From Bacteroidota bacterium (GTDB taxonomy: Bacteria; Bacteroidota; Ignavibacteria; UBA10030), in NCBI GenBank assembly GCA_003453835.1, contig DMMN01000062.1, positions 1 to 6,492 on the forward strand: a DNA stretch of 6,492 nt, written 5' to 3'. Positions within the stretch are counted from its first letter, which is position 1, and each line of letters opens with the position of its first letter. The notes under the pieces were generated by a model. The model had not been told where the DNA came from. It saw only the letters and a program-made list of their open reading frames with translations, and made no database searches. Shown piece by piece: positions 1 through 4,909 of the stretch. The position numbers and the translations under genes are program-made.

Positions 1-2520
1 ACGGTAACGGACGACATGATGTCGGTGATTCTGGGGCACTTCAAGAAGGAAAAGGACGTTGCTGAGCGACATCACAGAAAGCTTCAGGAATTCAGAACGT
101 CCCGGAAGAAGGAACCTGTAGAGAAAGTCGAAAAGAAGGCGGTCGTCGTCGAGGAAGTCCCGCATGTTCCAACGGTTGTGGAGGAGCCCGTCGTCGAGCA
201 GGCAGCGCAAGCTCCCGTCGAAGCCGGAATCCCATCCCCACCTCCTGTGGAGCGGCCGCTCCCCGAACCTGCACCAAAAGAAGTCCCCATCGTAGTGGCG
301 CCTCCCGTTCCTCAAGAAGAGGTTGTGGCAAAGCGAAAAGTTGGACCCTCTGAAAGGAAAGTGAAACCGCTCTCACCTCTGGAGCAGGCTCTCGCCCGTC
401 CTCGAAAAGGCCTCACCATCAAAGGGAGGATTGAAATCGCAGCCGGCGCGCCGGGAGCAGGTGTTGCCGGGGAGGAATCCGAGGAAGAAAAAAAGAAGAA
501 AAAGAAGAAGAAGAAGAAAGTCCCGGAAGGAAAGAAACCTGGAATCCGCGCACCCGAAACGGAGGAGGAGGCCGAGTCGAAGTCCCGGAAGCGGAAAAAG
601 GTACGGTTTGCGGAGGTTGATGTGCAAGAAGTCGAGAAGGCGATTCGGGAAACGCTGGCAGAGATGGAAGATGACTCGTTCAGCGCCCGGGCGGCAATCA
701 AGAAGAGGAAGAAACGAGAGCGTGAGGAGGAGGAGCAACGGATCCAAGAGGAACTGGAGCGAGGGAGGACACGGATCCGAGCCACGGAGTTTGTCACGGT
801 CGGCGAGCTGGCAAATCTGATGCGGGCTTCGGTTGCAGAAGTTATCCAGAAGTGCATGGGACTCGGTATCATGGTCTCGATCAATCAGAGACTGGACAAG
901 GACACCATTACTCTGGTGGCTGACGAGTTCGGATTCCAGGTCGATTTTGAGTCGGAATTCACTGCGGATGTCCTTGCAGATCTCCCCGACGACCCTGCCG
1001 ATCTGAAGTTTCGGCCGCCCGTTGTGACCATCATGGGGCACGTCGACCACGGCAAGACATCGCTGCTCGACTACATCCGGAACGCGAACGTGGTCGCAGG
1101 CGAGGCAGGAGGCATCACGCAGCACATCGGCGCATACGAAGTGACGTTGCCAGACGGGAAGCAGATCACCTTTCTCGATACGCCCGGTCACGAAGCGTTT
1201 ACCGCAATGCGCGCACGAGGTGCGAAAGTCACGGACATCGTCGTCCTAGTGGTGGCCGCGGATGACAACGTCATGCCTCAAACGGTTGAAGCGATCAGCC
1301 ACGCGCAGGCCGCGGGCGTGCCCATCGTGATTGCCATGAACAAGACGGACAAGGCGGACTCGAATCCGGATCGGATTCGTCAACAACTCTCGGAGAAGAG
1401 CATTCTCGTCGAAGAGTGGGGCGGCAAGTACCAGTCGGTTGAACTCTCCGCCCGCACGGGCAAGAACGTGGACCAACTTCTCGAGAAGATCTTGCTCGAG
1501 GCTGATGTTCTCGATCTCAAAGCAAATCCCGATCGCGAAGCAAGGGGCGCGGTCATCGAGGCCGAGCTTGACAAAGGAAAGGGGATCGTTGCCACTGCTC
1601 TCGTTCAAAAAGGCTCACTGAAGATCGGAGATTCGTTCATCTGCGGTATCTGGAGTGGACGTGTTCGGGCGATGTTTGATGAGCGCGGTCGGCGCGTTGA
1701 AGTTGCCAAGCCCTCGCAGCCGGTTCAATTGATCGGCTTCGACGGAATCCCGCAGGCCGGCGACGAGTTTGTTGCGCTGCCGAGTGAGCGTGAGGCGCGT
1801 GAGATCAGCATGACGCGTCAGCAACTCAAACGTGAGCAGGACTTCCGCCAGCGCCGTATGATCACCCTCGATGATATTTCAAAACAGATCAAAGAAGGGC
1901 AGGTCAAGGATCTCCCCATCATCGTCAAGGGTGATGTGGACGGATCCGTCGAAGCGCTGTCGGACTCGCTCATGAAGCTCTCAACCGGCGAGGTGAAGGT
2001 GGTTGTCATTCACAAGGGCGTCGGCGGCATCTCGGAGTCGGACGTCCTGCTGGCCGCCGCATCTGCGGCCGTCATCATCGGATTCCACGTCCGTCCCAAT
2101 CTCAATGCCCGGCGCCTTGCAGAATCGGAGGAAGTCGACATCCGACTCTACAACATCATCTATGATGCGATTAGCGAAGTCAAGAGCGCGCTCGAAGGGA
2201 TGCTTGCGCCCTCACGCTCCGAGCAAATCCTCGCGACAGTTGACATCCGAGAGACATTCAAGATTTCGAAGGTCGGGACTGTGGCCGGATGTTACGTGCA
2301 AGACGGAAAGCTCACGCGAAGCAACAAGGTTCGATTGGTGCGTGATGGTGTCATCGCGTTCGACGGAAGCATCTCCTCCCTGAAGCGGTTCAAAGAAGAT
2401 GTTCGCGAGGTCGAACAAGGATTTGAATGCGGCATCATGTTGGACGGTTTCAATGACCTCAAGGTCGGAGACACCCTCGAGGCGTACACGGTCGTAGAAA
2501 CAAAACGGAAATTGGCTTAG
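1..2520 (+). CDS. infB: Translation initiation factor IF-2 (5' partial)
   Basis: IF-2 is the cytoplasmic GTPase that delivers initiator fMet-tRNA to the 30S subunit and promotes 50S joining. The frame is open from base 1, giving 839 visible residues (numbered from the first codon). The first codons read TVTDDMMSVILGHFKKEK, which resembles the end of the N-terminal IF2_N subdomain, so the Met codons at 16 and 19 are probably internal and the true start lies upstream. Domains in order: a Pro/Glu/Val-rich linker (about 30-115); a highly charged region with ten consecutive lysines at 164-173; a second IF2_N domain (about 261-320, FVTVGELANLM); the G domain with G1 GHVDHGKT at 346-353, G2 GGITQHIGAYEV, G3 DTPGHE from 393, G4 NKTDK from 447 and G5 SART from 483; beta-barrel domain II (about 514-600); domain III (about 637-700, IIVKGDVDGSVEAL); and the fMet-tRNA-binding C2 domain (about 745-834, with the conserved GCYV and FECGI cysteines). 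All GTPase motifs look intact. It ends 10 bases before rbfA. Confidence 0.97.
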   Translation, partial: TVTDDMMSVILGHFKKEKDVAERHHRKLQEFRTSRKKEPVEKVEKKAVVVEEVPHVPTVVEEPVVEQAAQAPVEAGIPSPPPVERPLPEPAPKEVPIVVAPPVPQEEVVAKRKVGPSERKVKPLSPLEQALARPRKGLTIKGRIEIAAGAPGAGVAGEESEEEKKKKKKKKKKVPEGKKPGIRAPETEEEAESKSRKRKKVRFAEVDVQEVEKAIRETLAEMEDDSFSARAAIKKRKKREREEEEQRIQEELERGRTRIRATEFVTVGELANLMRASVAEVIQKCMGLGIMVSINQRLDKDTITLVADEFGFQVDFESEFTADVLADLPDDPADLKFRPPVVTIMGHVDHGKTSLLDYIRNANVVAGEAGGITQHIGAYEVTLPDGKQITFLDTPGHEAFTAMRARGAKVTDIVVLVVAADDNVMPQTVEAISHAQAAGVPIVIAMNKTDKADSNPDRIRQQLSEKSILVEEWGGKYQSVELSARTGKNVDQLLEKILLEADVLDLKANPDREARGAVIEAELDKGKGIVATALVQKGSLKIGDSFICGIWSGRVRAMFDERGRRVEVAKPSQPVQLIGFDGIPQAGDEFVALPSEREAREISMTRQQLKREQDFRQRRMITLDDISKQIKEGQVKDLPIIVKGDVDGSVEALSDSLMKLSTGEVKVVVIHKGVGGISESDVLLAAASAAVIIGFHVRPNLNARRLAESEEVDIRLYNIIYDAISEVKSALEGMLAPSRSEQILATVDIRETFKISKVGTVAGCYVQDGKLTRSNKVRLVRDGVIAFDGSISSLKRFKEDVREVEQGFECGIMLDGFNDLKVGDTLEAYTVVETKRKLA
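481..520 (+). repeat. 40-base homopurine tract encoding EEE plus ten lysines
   Basis: Every base from 481 to 520 is A or G. In the infB frame the tract encodes three Glu followed by ten Lys (490-519), written as a mix of AAA and AAG codons that favours AAG. It lies in the charged linker between the N-terminal part and the second IF2_N domain, a region that is low-complexity and poorly conserved in IF-2 generally. Further basic clusters follow (SRKRKK, then KKRKKRERE), so the linker is alternately acidic and strongly basic. A likely role is loose electrostatic contact with RNA or the ribosome, but that is inference. Such a tract may also vary in length between strains. Confidence 0.9.
489..495 (+). 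other. Possible -1 frameshift heptamer A_AAA_AAG
   Basis: In the infB frame the bases divide as A AAA AAG, the same slippery heptamer used in E. coli dnaX. A Shine-Dalgarno-like GGGGAGGAA lies at 469-477, with its core GGAGG ending 13 bases before the heptamer, close to the spacing that stimulates -1 shifting. A -1 shift would add about 41 codons (495-617) and stop at the TGA at 618-620, giving a product without the G domain. I see no strong stem-loop or pseudoknot just downstream. The motif can arise by chance wherever lysine codons are clustered, so function is uncertain. Confidence 0.25.
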
Positions 2521-2530
2521 GACGAAATCC
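2519..2530 (+). promoter_or_regulatory. rbfA ribosome binding site overlapping the infB stop
   Basis: AGGA at 2519-2522 shares its first two bases with the infB TAG stop (2518-2520) and sits 8 bases before the rbfA ATG. The ribosome terminating on infB therefore sits over the rbfA initiation site, which suggests translational coupling. It supports ATG 2531 as the rbfA start. Confidence 0.6.
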
Positions 2531-2902
2531 ATGTCGGTGAGGACGGAAAAGGTGGCTTCGCTGGTGAAGGAGCTGGTCAGCGAGATCTTCCAGGGGAACT
2601 TCAGCATGCAAGAGTACGGCCTGATGACCGTGACGGAAGTACGCATGAGCCCCGATCTGAAAATCGCCAAGGTATTTGTCAGCATCTTTGGCGACGCAGA
2701 ACGGAAACGGAAGACGCTTGCGCAGCTCGAAGTGCAGAAGAGCTTCATCCGGTCGGAGCTTGGGCACAATCTGAGCCTGAAATTCACTCCGGCGATCTCC
2801 TTCTACCTGGATGAGTCGTTGGACAATGCAATGAGGATCGAAGACATCCTCAATAAGATCCATAAGGAATCAAAGGACGGCACGGAACCGCCGGAAGCAT
2901 GA
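2531..2902 (+). CDS. rbfA: 30S ribosome-binding factor RbfA
   Basis: RbfA is a small KH-like protein that binds the immature 30S subunit, helps mature the 5' end of 16S rRNA and is important for growth in the cold. The product is 123 residues, normal for the family (about 110-135). Visible family features are the N-terminal helix (RTEKVASLVKELVSEIFQ), the strand segment MTVTEVRMSPDLKIAKVFVS with the conserved V-x-x-S-P-D-L-x-x-A-x-V pattern, the helix FIRSELGHNLSLKF, and the final strand with ISFYLDESLDNAMRIEDIL, where the family has F-x-x-D-x-S. ATG 2531 is preceded by AGGA at 8 bases and is the only reasonable start. It follows infB by 10 bases and its TGA stop (2900-2902) overlaps the truB ATG. 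The infB-rbfA-truB order is typical and strengthens the call. Confidence 0.95.
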   Translation: MSVRTEKVASLVKELVSEIFQGNFSMQEYGLMTVTEVRMSPDLKIAKVFVSIFGDAERKRKTLAQLEVQKSFIRSELGHNLSLKFTPAISFYLDESLDNAMRIEDILNKIHKESKDGTEPPEA

Positions 2903-3633
2903 GCTTACCACAAACGAAGAACTACGACTTTGACGGCGAGGGCGAAATGCTGTTGATCGACAAGCCGTTGGATTGGACGTCGTTTCAGGTCGTGAAGGAG
3001 GTGCGAAATCTCTTCGGCATCCGAAAGGTGGGGCACGCTGGAACGCTCGATCCGAGGGCAACCGGCTTGCTAATCCTCTGCACGGGGAAACAGACGAAGT
3101 CCTTCGATCAGATGTCGGCGATGGAGAAGGAATACACCGGAACGTTCGAGCTTGGAATTCGAACGCCCAGCTTCGATCTGGAAACCGGGGTGACGGAGCG
3201 GGCAGAGTGTTCGACGGTGACGTCGGAGCAGATCAGGCATGTCGCGATGGGATTTGTTGGGGCGCAGCTTCAGACCCCGCCGATGTACTCGGCCGTGAAG
3301 TATCATGGAAAGCCGCTCTACAAATACGCTCGCAAGGGGAGAACCGTGGAACGGGCGCCAAAGGAGATCGATATCTCCGAGCTAGACATCGTCTCGTTTG
3401 ACACGCCGGTTGTTCGATTTCGCGTCGTCTGTTCGAAGGGAACCTATATTCGTTCGTTGATTCATGATATCGGTGAGCGCTTGGGATGCGGTGCAACATT
3501 GACGTCGCTCCGCCGCACCCGAATCGGAGAGCACCGGATCGAAGACGCCATGACGATTGAGGAGCTCGAAGCTCTTCGAGATGAGTTGAGAGACCGGAAG
3601 CACGCGCTCGATGAGAATTGCGTACCAGCTTAG
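2899..3633 (+). CDS. truB: tRNA pseudouridine-55 synthase TruB
   Basis: TruB converts uridine 55 in the T-loop of most tRNAs to pseudouridine and also acts as a tRNA-folding chaperone. The product is 244 residues. The catalytic motif GHAGTLDPRATGLL is complete, with the nucleophilic Asp at residue 51. The active-site tyrosine is in YSAVKYHGKPLYKYARKG (Tyr130), and the C-terminal motif CSKGTYIRSL (178-187, Arg185) and LRRTRIG are intact. It is shorter than the E. coli enzyme (314 residues) because it ends without a PUA domain, a form I associate with the Bacteroidota/Chlorobiota side of the family. The start at 2899 forms an ATGA overlap with the rbfA stop. An in-frame ATG at 2947 has a GAGG nearby, but the 16-residue acidic extension before MLLIDKP looks like that of relatives, so 2899 is preferred. 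The 3' end overlaps ribF by 23 bases. Confidence 0.96.
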   Translation: MSLPQTKNYDFDGEGEMLLIDKPLDWTSFQVVKEVRNLFGIRKVGHAGTLDPRATGLLILCTGKQTKSFDQMSAMEKEYTGTFELGIRTPSFDLETGVTERAECSTVTSEQIRHVAMGFVGAQLQTPPMYSAVKYHGKPLYKYARKGRTVERAPKEIDISELDIVSFDTPVVRFRVVCSKGTYIRSLIHDIGERLGCGATLTSLRRTRIGEHRIEDAMTIEELEALRDELRDRKHALDENCVPA

Positions 3634-4573
3634 TGACATTGAGTTTGACAAGAACTCGGTCGTGACCGTCGGGTCATTTGACGGGGTCCATCTTGCCCAC
3701 GCGGAATTGTTGAGCGAGGTCGTACAACGAGCTCGCGGTCGAAAGGCAAGAAGTGTCGTCGTCACGTTTGAACCCCACCCAAAAGAAGTGCTCGGTGGGA
3801 AGGCGATGACCGTGTTGACCACCATCGAGGAGAAGCAACGTCTTTGTGAGCAGTTCGGTATTGATCTGTTCTTTGCCATCCGCTTCACGTATGAGTTCTC
3901 GCGTCAGCCATTTCGGGAGTTCTATCTTCGATATGTCATTGAGGGCATCGGCGTCGCCGAAGTCGTTGAGGGGTACGACCACCACTTTGGACGCGATCGG
4001 GAGGGCGGCGTCGAGGATCTGTTGCACCTCGGCAAGGAATTCGGGTTCTCCGTCGTTGCGATGAAGCCGGTCTACGACGATGAGGAAGTCGTCAGCAGCT
4101 CGAAAATTCGCCAACACTTGATCGACGGCAGAGTCGATCGTGCCCATCGTTTGCTTGGCCGGCCGTATTCACTTGACGGGACTGTCGTTCGGGGTGATGG
4201 ACGCGGGAAACTCCTGGGGTATCCAACGGCCAATCTCCGGATGTCATCGATGAAGAAGATCATCCCCGGAAACGGAATTTACGTCGCCCGTGCGGCCACA
4301 CGGGATTTTGAAAAGTACGGCATGGTCAGCGTCGGGGTCAGACCAACCTTTGAAACGGATGGGGAACGGATCGTAGAAGTACATATCCTTGATTTTGACG
4401 GCGATCTCTATGGGCGTCCGCTTGAGATTCACTTCATGAAGCGATTGCGGGATGAGCTGAAGTTCTCTTCTGCAGAGGATCTCGTTCGTCAGATGGACCT
4501 TGATAAGCAAGAAAGCCTCCACTTCATCGGCACGTTTGGAGACGGAGTGACGCAATCGAATAACCGAACGTAA
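3611..4573 (+). CDS. ribF: Bifunctional riboflavin kinase / FAD synthetase RibF
   Basis: RibF phosphorylates riboflavin to FMN and then adenylylates FMN to FAD, in the cytoplasm. The 320-residue length is typical (about 305-325). The N-terminal nucleotidyltransferase domain begins with VTVGSFDGVHLAH (residues 18-30) and ends with the SSSKIR motif at 162-167, the equivalent of ISSTxIR. The C-terminal flavokinase domain follows, with LLGRPYSLDGTVVRGD, the PTAN motif at 205-208, the likely catalytic Glu256 in VEVHI, and LDFDGDLYGRPLEIHF then LRDELKF. One key position is odd: the usual HxGH is HLAH here (His27, Ala29, His30). ATG 3611 lies inside the end of truB, with GGAAG at 3596-3600 as a possible ribosome binding site 10 bases upstream. 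The overlap suggests translation coupled to truB. The pairing with truB is common and probably reflects operon history rather than shared function. Confidence 0.95.
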   Translation: MRIAYQLSDIEFDKNSVVTVGSFDGVHLAHAELLSEVVQRARGRKARSVVVTFEPHPKEVLGGKAMTVLTTIEEKQRLCEQFGIDLFFAIRFTYEFSRQPFREFYLRYVIEGIGVAEVVEGYDHHFGRDREGGVEDLLHLGKEFGFSVVAMKPVYDDEEVVSSSKIRQHLIDGRVDRAHRLLGRPYSLDGTVVRGDGRGKLLGYPTANLRMSSMKKIIPGNGIYVARAATRDFEKYGMVSVGVRPTFETDGERIVEVHILDFDGDLYGRPLEIHFMKRLRDELKFSSAEDLVRQMDLDKQESLHFIGTFGDGVTQSNNRT

Positions 4574-4609
4574 CTCTCTTATTCATAACACATTCTGTAA
4601 GGAGCAGCA
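4574..4609 (+). promoter_or_regulatory. ribF-rpsO gap with strong Shine-Dalgarno
   Basis: This 36-base gap is noticeably AT-rich compared with the flanking genes. TAAGGAG at 4598-4604 is a 7-base match to the 16S anti-Shine-Dalgarno, 5 bases before the rpsO ATG, and is the best ribosome binding site in the window. It fits the need for far more S15 than RibF. I see no hairpin plus U-run terminator. A -10-like CATAAC (4584-4589) has no matching -35 at the right distance, so I do not call a promoter. No E. coli-style S15 autoregulatory pseudoknot is evident by eye. Confidence 0.7.
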
Positions 4610-4879
4610 ATGCCGTTAACAAAACAACAAAAGGTGGATCTCATTCAGAAGTACGGGAAGAGCGCGAACGACACGGGCACCGCGGAGGTGCAGATCGCGA
4701 TTCTGACCGCACACATCAACAGCCTCACTCCGCACCTCGATCAGCACAAGAAGGACCATCACGGCCGACTCGGACTGCTGAAGTTGGTCGGGAAGCGGAG
4801 ACGCTTGCTGGATTATCTGATGTCCAAAGATATCAATCGATATCGCAAGCTCATTCAAGAGCTTGAAATTCGCAAGTAA
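4610..4879 (+). CDS. rpsO: 30S ribosomal protein S15
   Basis: S15 is a primary 16S rRNA-binding protein that nucleates assembly of the 30S platform and forms a bridge to the 50S. The product is 89 residues, exactly the usual length. Recognisable parts are the N-terminal [16 protein letters not shown], the [13 protein letters not shown] helix, the loop with His42, Asp49, His50 and His51, and the signature [12 protein letters not shown] followed by [15 protein letters not shown]. Counting without the initiator Met, His41 and Asp48 of the known rRNA contact triad are present, but the third member, usually Ser51, is Gly here. The start is fixed by the TAAGGAG ribosome binding site and by the match to the family N-terminus. 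The gene precedes pnp by 30 bases, the classic rpsO-pnp pair. Confidence 0.98.
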   Translation: MPLTKQQKVDLIQKYGKSANDTGTAEVQIAILTAHINSLTPHLDQHKKDHHGRLGLLKLVGKRRRLLDYLMSKDINRYRKLIQELEIRK

Positions 4880-4909
4880 GAAGTTCTAACAAGAAAGAGT
4901 ACAGAGCAT
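4880..4909 (+). other. rpsO-pnp intergenic leader
   Basis: This 30-base A-rich gap is all that separates rpsO from pnp. AAGAG at 4895-4899 and GAG at 4904-4906 could serve as a weak ribosome binding site for the ATG at 4910. There is no room for the long RNase III-processed hairpin or the attenuating terminator found between these genes in E. coli, and I see no stem of meaningful length. Confidence 0.5.

Noticed and set aside
724..736. AGGAGGAGGAG Shine-Dalgarno-like run that might start an IF-2 short isoform
   Set aside because: No ATG, GTG or TTG in the infB frame lies at a suitable distance downstream; the run reflects consecutive Glu codons.
431..820. 129-codon Arg-rich open frame on the + strand inside infB
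   Set aside because: It is the infB charged linker read in another frame. The Arg-rich composition follows from shifted Glu/Lys codons, and it ends inside infB.
312..884. 190-codon antisense open frame with a long phenylalanine run
   Set aside because: The phenylalanine run is simply the complement of the AAA/AAG lysine tract; no independent coding evidence.
373..1191. 272-codon antisense open frame opposite infB
   Set aside because: It lies wholly opposite a clearly conserved IF-2 region. Its translation is low-complexity (poly-Leu/Phe opposite the Lys/Glu tract) and shows no recognisable domain; it is a by-product of codon bias.
1339..1353. IF-2 G4 motif NKTDK instead of NKMDK or NKIDK
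   Set aside because: The third position of NKxD is naturally variable among GTPases; Asn, Lys and Asp are intact.
2212..2863. Antisense open frames across the infB-rbfA junction
   Set aside because: They overlap two conserved genes and resemble no known protein to my eye.
4829..4844. Two GATATC palindromes separated by AATC in rpsO
   Set aside because: It encodes the conserved S15 segment KDINRYR; a short chance repeat within coding sequence.
4862..4875. Possible 4-bp stem CTTG/CAAG at the end of rpsO
   Set aside because: Too short, within coding sequence, and without a following U-run to be a terminator.
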